Source: DASZHJ01 sp035581425 | Lineage (GTDB): Bacteria; Pseudomonadota; Alphaproteobacteria; ATCC43930; CGMCC-115725 | Assembly (NCBI GenBank): GCA_035581425.1 | Contig: DATJVP010000068.1 | Location: forward strand, 1-49,670 | DNA: 49,670 nt | Direction: 5' to 3' | Shown: in pieces, positions 41,700 through 49,566 of the stretch | Layout of the letters: every line of letters begins with the position of its first letter | Numbering within the stretch: position 1 is the first letter of the stretch | The notes under the pieces: model-generated | Seen by the model: the letters and a program-made list of their open reading frames with translations, nothing else | Told to the model about the DNA's origin: nothing | The model's database searches: none | Position numbers and translations under genes: made by a program

Positions 41700-42241
41700 G
41701 ATTTCTGCAAGGCCTGCACCAGCGGCAGGATCTCCTTGTCGATCGCCTCGGGAGTGAGCGGGAGCGCCCGGTGGAAGCGGATCTTGCCGCTCTTGTCGAT
41801 GAGGAAGGTCTCGGGAACGCCGGTCACGCCGAAATCGATCCCGAGCCTTCCCTTGGGGTCGACGCCGACGGTGCGGAAGGGGCTGCCGTATTGGCTGAGG
41901 AAGCGCTCGGCGTCGGCGGGCTTGTCCTTGTAGTCGATGCCGTAGAGCGGCACGCCCGCGGTTTCTGCGAGCCTTGCAAGCAGCGGATGCTCGGCCCGGC
42001 AAGGGACGCACCAGGAGGCGAAGAAATTGACGAGCACGACCTTGCCCGCGAGATCGCTCCGCGCGAAGCCGGGCTTGTCGCCGAGCCCCTCGAGCGCGAA
42101 GTCCGGCGCCGGCTGGTCGAGCATCACGGACGGCAGTTCCGAGGGATCGTGCGTCTCGGATTTCAAGAGGGCCGCGAGGAAATAGCCGAGGAGCGCGGCG
42201 AAAGCCACGGCCGGCAAAAGGTAGGGAAGACGGCGGAGCAT
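41696..42241 (-). CDS. ccmG: Periplasmic thioredoxin-like CcmG (DsbE)
   Basis: A 181-residue membrane-tethered thioredoxin. An N-terminal anchor helix (~5-25) precedes a thioredoxin domain with active site W77-C78-V79-P80-C81 in NFFASWCVPCRAEHP. The conserved GVPETFLIDKSGKI cis-Pro region is present. It keeps CcmH reduced in the periplasm. Between ccmF (9 bp upstream) and ccmH (overlapping). Confidence 0.95.
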   Translation of the reverse strand: MLRRLPYLLPAVAFAALLGYFLAALLKSETHDPSELPSVMLDQPAPDFALEGLGDKPGFARSDLAGKVVLVNFFASWCVPCRAEHPLLARLAETAGVPLYGIDYKDKPADAERFLSQYGSPFRTVGVDPKGRLGIDFGVTGVPETFLIDKSGKIRFHRALPLTPEAIDKEILPLVQALQKS

Positions 42242-42249
42242 CGCGGGGG

Positions 42250-44229
42250 CTAGTCGCCGGCCGCCGCGGCCGTTGCGCGCCGGCTGCGCACCGCCGCGCC
42301 CACGCGCCAGCGCCGGTCGGAGAGGCTCACCATGCCGCCGAGCGCCATCACCCCGCAGCCGAGCCAGATCCAGGGCACCAGCGGCTTCTCATAGATGCGA
42401 ACGGTCCAACCGCCCTTGCCGTCGCTCTCGCCGAGGACGACGTAGAAATCCGAAAGGAGATCGCTGTGGATCGCGGTGAAGGTCGTGGGCACGCGCTGCA
42501 CCGTGAAGAGGCGCCGCTCCGGCCGCATGGTCGCGACGAGCGCGCCCTCCCGCGTCACCGTGAAGGTCGCGCGGTCGGCGGTGTAGTTCGGGCCCTGGAT
42601 CGGCTCGACCTTGTCGAGCCGCGCGGCATAGCCCGAGATTGCGAGGCTCTCGCCGGGATGCATGATCTCGATCCGCTCCTGGTCCCAGGCGGAGGCGGCG
42701 ATCCCCGCGACCGTGATGGCGACACCGAGATGCGCGAGCGTCATGCCATAGGCGCCGCGCGGCAGGTGTCGCGCGCGGGCAAGGCTCGTGCGGAGTGGCA
42801 CGCGCAGAAGCTGCACCCGCTCCGCCCATTCCGAGAGGTCCCCGAAGCCGATCCAGGCCGCAAGTGCCAAGCCCGCGGTTGCAAGCGCATGCGCGGGGCT
42901 CGCGATCGCGGCGACGGCGACCGCGACGACGAGCGCCGCGCCCGCCGCGACCATGAGCCGCTGCAAGGCCGCGAGGAGATCGCCGCGCTTCCAGCCCAGG
43001 AGCGGCCCTAGCGGCACCGCGACGAGCAGCAGCACGCTCAGCGGCACGAAAGTCCAATCGAAGAAGGGATATCCCACCGAAATCTTGCCGCCGCCCATGG
43101 CATCGAGGAAGAGCGGCCAGAGCGTGCCGACGAAGACGGTGAAGGTGCAGACCGTGAGCACGAGGTTATTGAGGATGAGCGCGCCCTCGCGCGAGATCGG
43201 CGCAAAAAGGCCGCCGCCTTGGAAGCTCGGCGCGCGGATCGCATAGAGGATGAGCGGGCCGCCGATCGCGACCGCGAGCAGCACCAGGATGAAGGCCCCG
43301 CGCGCGGGATCGACCGCGAAGGCGTGCACGGAGACAAGGACGCCCGAGCGCACCAGGAATGTCCCGATAAGCGAGAGCGCGAAGGTCAGGATCGCGAGCA
43401 GGATGGTCCAGGTCTTGAGCGCGTCGCGCTTTTCCACGACGATCGCCGAGTGGAGCAGCGCCGTCCCCACGAGCCAGGGCATGAAGGAGGCGTTTTCCAC
43501 CGGGTCCCAATACCACCAGCCGCCCCAGCCCAGGGTGTAATAGGCCCACCAGCTCCCGAGCGCGATGCCGATGGTGAGCGCGCACCAGGCCGCGAGCGTC
43601 CAGGGCCTGACCCAACGCGCCCAGGCCGCATCGACGCGCCCTTCGATGAGCGCCGCCACGGCGAAGGCGAAGGCGACGGAGAAGCCGACATATCCCAGAT
43701 AGAGGAAGGGCGGATGGATCGCGAGCCCGATGTCCTGCAGCACCGGGTTCATGCCTTGCCCGTCGAGGGGTGCCGGCGAGAGGCGCAGGAAAGGGTTGGA
43801 TGTAAAGAGGATGAAGGCGAGGAATGCCGCGCCGATCATCCCCTGAACCGCCAGCACGCGCGCGCGCAAATCCGGCGGCAGGCTCGTGCCGAACCACGCG
43901 ACCGCGGCGCCGAAGAGGGAGAGGATCAGCACCCAGAGCACCATCGAGCCCTCGTGGTTCCCCCAGACGCCCGTGATCTTGTAAAGGAGGGGCTTCGTCG
44001 AATGGCTGTTCTCGGCGACGGTCGCGAGCGAGAAGTCGGAGATCACGTAGGCGTGGGCGAGCACCGCGAAAGCGAGCGCCACCAGCGCGAATTGCGTGAT
44101 CGCCGTGGCGCCGCCGAGCGCCATCAGTCCGAGATTGCTGCGGGCGGCGCCCACCAGCGGCGCCACCGACTGCACCAGTGCCAGCATGAGCGCGAGCGCG
44201 AGGGAGAAGTGGCCGAGCTCTGCGATCAC
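42250..44229 (-). CDS. ccmF: Cytochrome c haem lyase subunit CcmF
   Basis: A 659-residue polytopic membrane protein (about 14-15 helices). It holds the WWD domain that binds periplasmic haem, WGGWWYWDPVENASFMPW, with conserved His nearby (TALLHSAIV). Large periplasmic loop near the C-terminus. CcmF ligates haem to apocytochrome c delivered by CcmH/CcmI. It starts with GTG overlapping the stop of ccmE (GTGA). Full length for the family. Confidence 0.96.
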   Translation of the reverse strand: MIAELGHFSLALALMLALVQSVAPLVGAARSNLGLMALGGATAITQFALVALAFAVLAHAYVISDFSLATVAENSHSTKPLLYKITGVWGNHEGSMVLWVLILSLFGAAVAWFGTSLPPDLRARVLAVQGMIGAAFLAFILFTSNPFLRLSPAPLDGQGMNPVLQDIGLAIHPPFLYLGYVGFSVAFAFAVAALIEGRVDAAWARWVRPWTLAAWCALTIGIALGSWWAYYTLGWGGWWYWDPVENASFMPWLVGTALLHSAIVVEKRDALKTWTILLAILTFALSLIGTFLVRSGVLVSVHAFAVDPARGAFILVLLAVAIGGPLILYAIRAPSFQGGGLFAPISREGALILNNLVLTVCTFTVFVGTLWPLFLDAMGGGKISVGYPFFDWTFVPLSVLLLVAVPLGPLLGWKRGDLLAALQRLMVAAGAALVVAVAVAAIASPAHALATAGLALAAWIGFGDLSEWAERVQLLRVPLRTSLARARHLPRGAYGMTLAHLGVAITVAGIAASAWDQERIEIMHPGESLAISGYAARLDKVEPIQGPNYTADRATFTVTREGALVATMRPERRLFTVQRVPTTFTAIHSDLLSDFYVVLGESDGKGGWTVRIYEKPLVPWIWLGCGVMALGGMVSLSDRRWRVGAAVRSRRATAAAAGD

Positions 44230-44705
44230 GGCTTCGCCTCAGTGGCCGGCGGATGCTCGCCTTGCCAGTGGCCGCTGCGCTTCAGCGCCTCCGCGACCTC
44301 CGGCGGCATGTAGCGCTCGTCGTGCTTGGCAAGGAGCGTGTCCGCCCGGAAGATGCCGCCGCTGCCAAGCTTCCCCTCGACGACGACGCCCTGCCCCTCG
44401 CGGAAGAGGTCGGGCACCGGACCGTTCGCGATGTCGTAGGTGACGGGCACGGTCGACTTCCCGTCGGTGATGCGGAAGTCGAGGCTGCGGCCGTCGGCGG
44501 CGCGCTTGACGCTCCCGGTCTCGACGAGGCCGCCGAGGCGGATACGGCGTTCCGGCGGAGGCGGCTTCTGCTCGAGGTCCGTGGGGGTCGCGAAGAAGGC
44601 GAGCGCGCCGCTGCTGTTGAGCGCGTTCAGCACCAGTGCGGTCGCGAGGGCGAAGAGGCCAAGCGCGACGCTCACTGCCAAGAGCCGCCTGTGCTTGCGC
44701 TTCAT
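44226..44705 (-). CDS. ccmE: Haem chaperone CcmE
   Basis: A 159-residue periplasmic OB-fold haem chaperone with an N-terminal membrane anchor (~8-28). The covalent haem-binding His is H128 in LAKHDERYMPPEVAEAL, the conserved H-x-x-x-Y form. It takes haem from CcmC and gives it to CcmF. The stop overlaps ccmF. The start at 44705 matches the family; the longer open frame upstream is a shadow of ccmD. Confidence 0.95.
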   Translation of the reverse strand: MKRKHRRLLAVSVALGLFALATALVLNALNSSGALAFFATPTDLEQKPPPPERRIRLGGLVETGSVKRAADGRSLDFRITDGKSTVPVTYDIANGPVPDLFREGQGVVVEGKLGSGGIFRADTLLAKHDERYMPPEVAEALKRSGHWQGEHPPATEAKP

Positions 44706-44709
44706 CGGC

Positions 44710-44868
44710 TCAGCGGCGCCGCGTCGCCGAAAGCGCGGACCAGAGCCGCTGGCGCCGCCGCCAAGAGCGGAGCGAGACCAGCGCCATGGCGAGGAGCACG
44801 AGCACGGCCACTCCGTATGCCGGCCAGACAAAGCGGGCGTAGCCCCCCATCGCAAGGAACTCCGTCAT
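44710..44868 (-). CDS. ccmD: Haem exporter small subunit CcmD
   Basis: A 52-residue membrane peptide below usual ORF length limits. One helix (FVWPAYGVAVLVLLAMALVS, ~13-32) with the typical family sequence GGYARFVWPAYG, then a basic tail. It stabilises CcmC and helps release haem-loaded CcmE. ATG overlaps the ccmC stop (ATGA), and ccmE follows after 4 bp, the canonical position. Confidence 0.9.
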   Translation of the reverse strand: MTEFLAMGGYARFVWPAYGVAVLVLLAMALVSLRSWRRRQRLWSALSATRRR

Positions 44869-45614
44869 CGCGCGGGTCCCGTCACGGGCTCGGCCGGGAG
44901 ATCGAGCTCGCCGAGCCGCGCCGCGCGGAGCCGGCTCTCGAGGATCGCGCTGCGGATGCGCAGCATCAGCAGCGCCGCGAAATAGAGGGTGAAGCCAAGC
45001 GACATCACCAGGAGCGGCACCAGCATCGCGCGGTCGATGGTGGGGCCGCCGAGCCGGAAGACGCTCGCGGGCTGATGGAGCGTGTTCCACCAATCGACGG
45101 AGAATTTGATGATCGGGAGGTTGACCGCGCCTACGAGCGCCAGCACCGCGCCTGCGCGTGCGCCGCGCGTGGGGTCGTCGAAGGCGTGCACGAGGGCGAT
45201 ATAGCCGAGATAGAGGAAGAACAGCACCAGCACCGAGGTGAGCCGCGCATCCCAGACCCACCAGGTCCCCCACATCGGCTGCCCCCAGAGCGCGCCCGTG
45301 ACGAGGCAGATGAGCGTGAAGCCCGCTCCCAAAGGCGCCGATGATTGCGCCGCGAGATCCGCAAGCGGATGGCGCCAGATCAGGAAGACGGCGCTCGCAA
45401 CCGCCATGAAGAGATAAGCAAAACTCGCCATCCACGCCGCCGGCACGTGCACGAACATGATCCTGACGGCTTCGCCCTGCTGGTAATCCGGCGGCGCCAC
45501 GAAAAGCGCGAGGTAGAAGCCCGCGACCAGCAGCGCAACCGCAGCCCCGGCGCACCACGGCAAGAGGCGCTCGGAAAGCCGCATGAACCGGGCGGGGTTC
45601 GCGAATCGATGCAT
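44865..45614 (-). CDS. ccmC: Haem transporter subunit CcmC
   Basis: A 249-residue six-helix membrane protein with the WWD domain WGTWWVWDARLTSVLVLFFL. It binds haem at the periplasmic face and loads it onto CcmE together with CcmD. The His ligands are in or near the helices flanking the domain. Length is typical. It lies 15 bp after ccmB and overlaps ccmD. Confidence 0.96.
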   Translation of the reverse strand: MHRFANPARFMRLSERLLPWCAGAAVALLVAGFYLALFVAPPDYQQGEAVRIMFVHVPAAWMASFAYLFMAVASAVFLIWRHPLADLAAQSSAPLGAGFTLICLVTGALWGQPMWGTWWVWDARLTSVLVLFFLYLGYIALVHAFDDPTRGARAGAVLALVGAVNLPIIKFSVDWWNTLHQPASVFRLGGPTIDRAMLVPLLVMSLGFTLYFAALLMLRIRSAILESRLRAARLGELDLPAEPVTGPAR

Positions 45615-45629
45615 GGCAGGGTTTTACGC

Positions 45630-46295
45630 CTATTCGAGCGCGGAGCGAAGCGCCGCCGCCGCGGCCAAGGGGGCGAGCGGCAGCGCCGCCAGGAGGAAGG
45701 CCGCGAGGATCGAGAGGTGCGGCAGGATCGCAAGCCCCGCAACCGCCTGATCGACCGAGGCCACTCCGAAGATGAGGACGGGGATGTAGAGCGGGAGGAC
45801 GAGCAGCGAGAGCAGCACCCCTGCGCGCCGGGCCCCCAGGGTCAAGGCCGCTCCGACCGCGCCCACGAGGCTGAGGCTCGGCGTTCCCAATCCCATGGCG
45901 AGGAGCAGCGGGAAGTAGCCCTCGGCCTGGAGGTTGAGCAGCGCCGCCAGCGCCGGCGCCGCCAGCACCAGCGGCAGTCCGGTCGTGAGCCAATGGGCGA
46001 GACACTTCGCGAGCACCAGAAATGGCAGGGAGAGCGGTGTGAGGGCCAGCATCTCGAGGCTTCCGTCCTCGTAGTCGAGCTGGAAGAGCCGGTCGAGCGA
46101 GAGGAGAGCGGCCAGAAGCGCCGTCACCCAGACGACGCCCGCGGCGATGCGCGCGAGAAGCTGCGGCTCTGGCCCGACGCCGAAGGGGAAGAGCACCACC
46201 GCCAGCACGAAGAAGGCGAGGACGAGCGCGGCGTCGCTGCCCTGGCGAAGCGCCAGGCGGAGGTCGCGCTGAACCACCGCAAGGAAGGCGCTCAC
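45630..46295 (-). CDS. ccmB: Haem ABC exporter membrane subunit CcmB
   Basis: A 221-residue, six-helix inner-membrane protein, exactly the usual CcmB length. It starts with GTG (VSAFLAVVQRDLRLALRQGS) overlapping the ccmA stop (GTGA). Family segments FFVLAVVLFPFGVGPEP and DYEDGSLEMLALTPL are clear. With CcmA it forms the ABC complex that releases holo-CcmE from CcmC using ATP. The much longer open frame upstream is not coding. Confidence 0.94.
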   Translation of the reverse strand: MSAFLAVVQRDLRLALRQGSDAALVLAFFVLAVVLFPFGVGPEPQLLARIAAGVVWVTALLAALLSLDRLFQLDYEDGSLEMLALTPLSLPFLVLAKCLAHWLTTGLPLVLAAPALAALLNLQAEGYFPLLLAMGLGTPSLSLVGAVGAALTLGARRAGVLLSLLVLPLYIPVLIFGVASVDQAVAGLAILPHLSILAAFLLAALPLAPLAAAAALRSALE

Positions 46296-46990
46296 GCCGC
46301 CCGCCTCGGCGCGAAGTCCTGGAGGGCGAGCAAGGCCGCGCGCTCGAGAGGCAGATCGAGATGGGTCGCGGCGACGATCATGCCGCCACCCCTGCGATGC
46401 TCGGCGATTGCGGCGAGGAGATCGGCGGTCGAGGCCTCGTCGAGACCGGTGCTGGGCTCGTCGAGGAGCCAGAGCGGCGCGGCGCTTGCGACGAGCCGGG
46501 CGAGCGCCAGGCGCCGGCGCTGGCCCGCGGAGAGGAAGCGGCAGGGGAGATCCGCGAGCGCCTCCAGATGAAAGCGCGCGAGCGCCCTTTGGACAGCTCC
46601 ATGGTCGCCGCCGCGCATCGCCGCCCAGAAGGCGAGCGACTCGCCTGCGGTGAGCACTGGCTTGAGCGCGTCGAGGTGGCCCACGAAATGAAGGCGCGTT
46701 CGATGCGCCGCAGGGTCCTCGTGGAGCGACTCGCCGTTCCAGGCGAGACCCCCCGCGACGGGCGGCGTCAATCCCGCCATCACCCGCAGCAGGCTCGACT
46801 TGCCGCTGCCATTGGGGCCCGTGAGCAGGAGTGCCCCGCCGGGATCGAGCGCGAAATCGAGCCCCTCGAACACCAATCGCCCGCCGCGCCGGCAGGCGAG
46901 ACCGCGGCCGCTGAAGCCTGTGGAGGGAATGGACTCCGGAATTTGCGCCACGCGGCCGGCATGATGCCACGCTCGCCCCTGGGAAACCAT
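46292..46990 (-). CDS. ccmA: Haem ABC exporter ATPase CcmA
   Basis: A 232-residue ATP-binding subunit. Walker A is LTGPNGSGKSSLLRVM, the signature LSAGQRRRLALARL, Walker B WLLDEPSTGLD, and the switch His ATHLDLP. It drives release of haem-loaded CcmE. ATG 46990 is used but has no ribosome site; a GTG at 46951 would give a 219-residue product closer to usual CcmA lengths and cannot be excluded. The ATG is only 8 bp past a terminator-like hairpin, an unusual arrangement for the first gene of an operon. Confidence 0.9.
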   Translation of the reverse strand: MVSQGRAWHHAGRVAQIPESIPSTGFSGRGLACRRGGRLVFEGLDFALDPGGALLLTGPNGSGKSSLLRVMAGLTPPVAGGLAWNGESLHEDPAAHRTRLHFVGHLDALKPVLTAGESLAFWAAMRGGDHGAVQRALARFHLEALADLPCRFLSAGQRRRLALARLVASAAPLWLLDEPSTGLDEASTADLLAAIAEHRRGGGMIVAATHLDLPLERAALLALQDFAPRRAA

Positions 46991-46998
46991 CGAGAGCC

Positions 46999-47040
46999 AG
47001 AAAAGAGACGGCCCCGGAGGGGGGAATTTCCGGGGCCGTC
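46999..47040 (-). terminator. Strong intrinsic terminator-like hairpin upstream of ccmA
   Basis: On the minus strand a perfect 12-bp stem (47007-47018 with 47029-47040) is followed by TCTTTTCT. The loop reads AATTCCCCCC on the minus strand and GGGGGGAATT on the plus strand. It ends 8 bp before the ccmA ATG. Confidence 0.55.
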
Positions 47041-47105
47041 AGGGGAAGCGGTCGGGGGGAATGACCGCTTTGCGGAGATTGAAAGACGACTGGGGACGCC
47101 GTCTT
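46999..47105 (-). ncRNA. Candidate small RNA or leader with three C-rich-loop hairpins
   Basis: Minus-strand order: hairpin A, stem AAGACG/CGTCTT (47083-47105), loop GCGTCCCCAGT; hairpin B, 8-bp stem AAGCGGTC/GACCGCTT (47046-47070), loop ATTCCCCCC; hairpin C, the terminator-like stem at 47007-47040, loop AATTCCCCCC. B and C share the same loop bases though their stems differ. No open frame is preserved. Either an independent small RNA ending at C, or an attenuating leader of ccm. No promoter was identified. Confidence 0.35.
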
Positions 47106-47252
47106 CCACGCTGCGGATTTCACCCGGGGAATGCGTCTGCAATTCGATTGAATCGTGGCGATTCCGTGATTTCTGCGCGGATACTTTCGTGTAGGTTCCG
47201 CCCCCTTTTTTGACCTCTCGATTTCCTGCGGTTTGCTCACAGGCGAATCGAA

Positions 47253-47298
47253 GCGCGGCAAGTAAGCTCGATAGTGATGGGACAACGCGCCGTGCGTC
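47253..47298. repeat. 46-bp dispersed intergenic repeat, copy 2
   Basis: Ungapped match to copy 1 at 36505-36550, with 3 transitions. On the minus strand the terminal GACGC-N5-GCGTT can still pair with a G-U close. It lies about 80 bp past the CoA ligase stop on the minus strand. Confidence 0.75.
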
Positions 47299-47377
47299 GA
47301 AGAACGCAGGGCATGTATGCGCCCTGCATCGAAGCAAATGCGCCTTTCCATGCTATCGACGTTCTCGAGGTTCGCGT

Positions 47378-48622
47378 TCACGTGAGCTTGCGCGTGTCCT
47401 CGATCACTTTGCCGTCATTGGGGAGCGTGCCCGGTGTGGCGAGCACGACGGAGCCCTTGAGCTTGGTGACGGAGTGCAGGCTTTCGGCGAGTCGCTCCAC
47501 GAGCGCGCTGTCGCGGCCGTGGACTTCGACGTGAAGCACCATCACGTCCGCGGTGGCGGCGTCGTGGCTCACCACGAGCCGCGCGCGCAGGACTTCGGGA
47601 TGGCGCTTCACCGTCTCCGCGACCTGGCTCGGGTGGACGAACATGCCCTTGACCTTGGTTGTCTGGTCCGCGCGGCCCATCCAGCCTTTGATGCGCATGT
47701 TGGTGCGCCCGCAAGGGCTCGCTCCCGGAAGGAGCGCGGAGAGATCGCCGGTCCCGAACCGGATCAGCGGATATTCCGGCGTGAAGGTCGTGACGACGAC
47801 TTCGCCGACCTCGCCCTCGGCGACGGGATCGCCGGTGCCGGGGCGCACGATCTCCAGGATGAGGCTCTCGTCGAGGATCATCCCCTCGCGCGCGGCGCTC
47901 TCATACGCGATGAGGCCGAGATCCGCGCTTGCGTAGCATTGCAGCGCGTCGACGCCGAGGCTCGCAATCTCCTTGCGGAGCGGCGGGGGAAAAGCCTCGC
48001 CGCCGACGAGCGCACGGCGGAGCGAGCTCAGATCGGCGCCCAACTCGCGGCCCTTCTCCAGGATGATCCGCAGGAAGGAGGGCGTGCCGATATAGCCCTG
48101 GGGCCGCAGGCGCTCGATCGCGTGCACCTGGGACTCGGTCTGCCCGGTGCCGCCGGGAATGACGGCGCAGCCGAGCGCGAGCGCTCCCGCCTCGAGCATC
48201 GAGCCCGCGGGGGTGAGGTGATAGGAAAAGCAGTTATGGACGACGTCGCCCGCGCGAAAGCCCGCGGCGAAGAGCGAGCGCGCGAGGCGCCAGTAGTCCG
48301 GGCGCTTGCCCTCGGGTTCAAAGATCGGGCCCGGTGACATGAAGAGGCGCGCGAGGGCGCCGGGCTCGACCGCCGCGAGCCCGCCGAAGGGCGGCATCGC
48401 CTTCTGGCGCTCGATGAGCTCGGATTTGCGCAGCACCGGCAGCCGCGCGAGCGCCGCGCGGGAGGTGACGGAGCCCGGCTCGATCCCCGCGAGGTGCTTT
48501 GCGAGCCCCGGCGCCTTGGCCTTGGCATGTGCGAGAAGACCCGGAAGCGCCGCCATGAGCTCGCGCTCGCGCTGCTCCGGCGGACGGGTCTCGAGCGCGT
48601 CATAGTGGTCGTTGGGCTGCAT
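47378..48622 (-). CDS. PaaK-like adenylate-forming CoA ligase
   Basis: A 414-residue adenylate-forming enzyme of the phenylacetate-CoA ligase family, which activates an aryl or other carboxylic acid to its CoA ester with ATP. Clear segments: VHNCFSYHLTPAGSMLEAGA, FPPPLRKEIASLGVDALQCY, TPEYPLIRFGTGDLSALLPG and the Lys-rich IKGWMGRADQTTKVKGMFVH, typical of PaaK A8-type sites. It directly follows a branched-chain amino-acid-type ABC ATPase (31 bp), an arrangement common around Liv transporters for aromatic or acyl acids. The substrate is unknown. Confidence 0.9.
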   Translation of the reverse strand: MQPNDHYDALETRPPEQRERELMAALPGLLAHAKAKAPGLAKHLAGIEPGSVTSRAALARLPVLRKSELIERQKAMPPFGGLAAVEPGALARLFMSPGPIFEPEGKRPDYWRLARSLFAAGFRAGDVVHNCFSYHLTPAGSMLEAGALALGCAVIPGGTGQTESQVHAIERLRPQGYIGTPSFLRIILEKGRELGADLSSLRRALVGGEAFPPPLRKEIASLGVDALQCYASADLGLIAYESAAREGMILDESLILEIVRPGTGDPVAEGEVGEVVVTTFTPEYPLIRFGTGDLSALLPGASPCGRTNMRIKGWMGRADQTTKVKGMFVHPSQVAETVKRHPEVLRARLVVSHDAATADVMVLHVEVHGRDSALVERLAESLHSVTKLKGSVVLATPGTLPNDGKVIEDTRKLT

Positions 48623-48652
48623 CGTCGTCCCTGCGTCGAAGGACGCACGGCC

Positions 48653-49468
48653 TCAGGTGAGCCAGCGCTTGCGGCGGCGGTAGTGCTTGACGTCGCGGTA
48701 GCTCTTGCGGCCGCCGGCGGAGAGGCCGAGATAGAATTCCTTCACGTCGTCGTTCGCACGGAGCCGCTCGGCCGCGCCGTCCATGACGATGCGGCCGTTC
48801 TCGAGGATGTAGCCGTAATCGGCGTAGCGGAGCGCAATGTTGGTGTTCTGCTCCGCGAGCAGGAAGCTCACCTTGCCCTCGCGATTGAGGCGGCGGACGA
48901 TCTCGTAGATCTCCTCGACGATCTGCGGCGCCAAGCCCATCGAGGGCTCGTCGAGGAGGATCATCTTGGGCCGCGCCATCAGCGCGCGGCCGATCGCGGT
49001 CATCTGCTGCTCGCCGCCGGATATGTATCCCGCGAGGCTGTGCCGCCGCTCACGAAGCCGCGGGAAATATTCGTAGACCCTGTCGAGATCGGCGCTGACC
49101 TTGGAGCGGCCGTCGCTCCGCGTGTAGGCGCCGGTCTGCAGGTTTTCCTCGACGGTCAGATGGCCGAAGCAGTGGCGCCCCTCCATCACTTGGATCACGC
49201 CGCGCTTCACCAAGTCGCTGGGGGTGAGGCTGTCGACGCGCTCGTTGCGATAGGCGATGGCGCCCTTGGTCACTTCGCCGCGCTCGCCGCGCAAGAGGTT
49301 CGAGATCGCCTTCAGGGTCGTGGTCTTGCCGGCGCCGTTGGCGCCGAGGAGGGCCACGATGTTCCCCTCCGGCACTTCGAGCGAGACGCCCTTCAGCACG
49401 AGGATGACGTGGTTATAGATCACCTCGACGTTATTGACCTGCAGCAGGGCGCCATTCTCGGTGGTCAT
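48653..49468 (-). CDS. Branched-chain amino-acid-type ABC transporter ATPase (LivF-like)
   Basis: A 271-residue ATPase of the LivF group. Walker A LLGANGAGKTTTLKAISNLL, signature SGGEQQMTAIGRAL, Walker B ILLDEPSMGLAPQIVEE. The Liv family moves branched-chain amino acids or related acids, and solute type depends on the binding protein. The C-terminus has a longer basic tail (SYRDVKHYRRRKRWLT) than most LivF proteins. It sits between the binding-protein gene upstream and the CoA ligase downstream. Confidence 0.92.
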   Translation of the reverse strand: MTTENGALLQVNNVEVIYNHVILVLKGVSLEVPEGNIVALLGANGAGKTTTLKAISNLLRGERGEVTKGAIAYRNERVDSLTPSDLVKRGVIQVMEGRHCFGHLTVEENLQTGAYTRSDGRSKVSADLDRVYEYFPRLRERRHSLAGYISGGEQQMTAIGRALMARPKMILLDEPSMGLAPQIVEEIYEIVRRLNREGKVSFLLAEQNTNIALRYADYGYILENGRIVMDGAAERLRANDDVKEFYLGLSAGGRKSYRDVKHYRRRKRWLT

Positions 49469-49506
49469 GAGCGTCTATCTCGCTCGATCGATTTCTCGGG
49501 GTCGCA

Positions 49507-49548
49507 AAATCGACCCGCGCCTTCCCGCTGCGGCAGGAAGGCGCGGGT
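49507..49548 (-). terminator. Hairpin between binding-protein gene and LivF-like gene
   Basis: A perfect 13-bp stem (49513-49525 with 49536-49548, 10-base loop). On the minus strand it is followed by CGATTTTGCG, a short T-run. Such hairpins often reduce read-through so the binding protein is made in excess over the membrane and ATPase parts. Confidence 0.6.
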
Positions 49549-49566
49549 TCCGATGCTTAGCCTAGA

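Larger units (their letters stand above)
46991..47377. other. 387-bp gene-free region between ccmA and the CoA ligase
   Basis: Holds the three hairpins at 47007-47105, a fourth G4AAT block (47126-47132), the second copy of the 46-bp repeat (47253-47298) and a 7-bp stem GCAGGGC/GCCCTGC (47306-47327, loop ATGTATGC) close behind the CoA ligase stop, which may be that gene's terminator. No protein-coding frame here looks real. Confidence 0.7.

Noticed and set aside
47007..47105. CsrA-sponge RNA read on the plus strand, because of the GGA loops
   Set aside because: Not ruled out, but no T-run follows the hairpins on the plus strand, so the minus-strand reading is preferred.
46296..47381. Upstream extension of the ccmB frame
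   Set aside because: Overlaps ccmA and the hairpin region; ccmB starts at the GTG overlapping the ccmA stop and has the right length from there.
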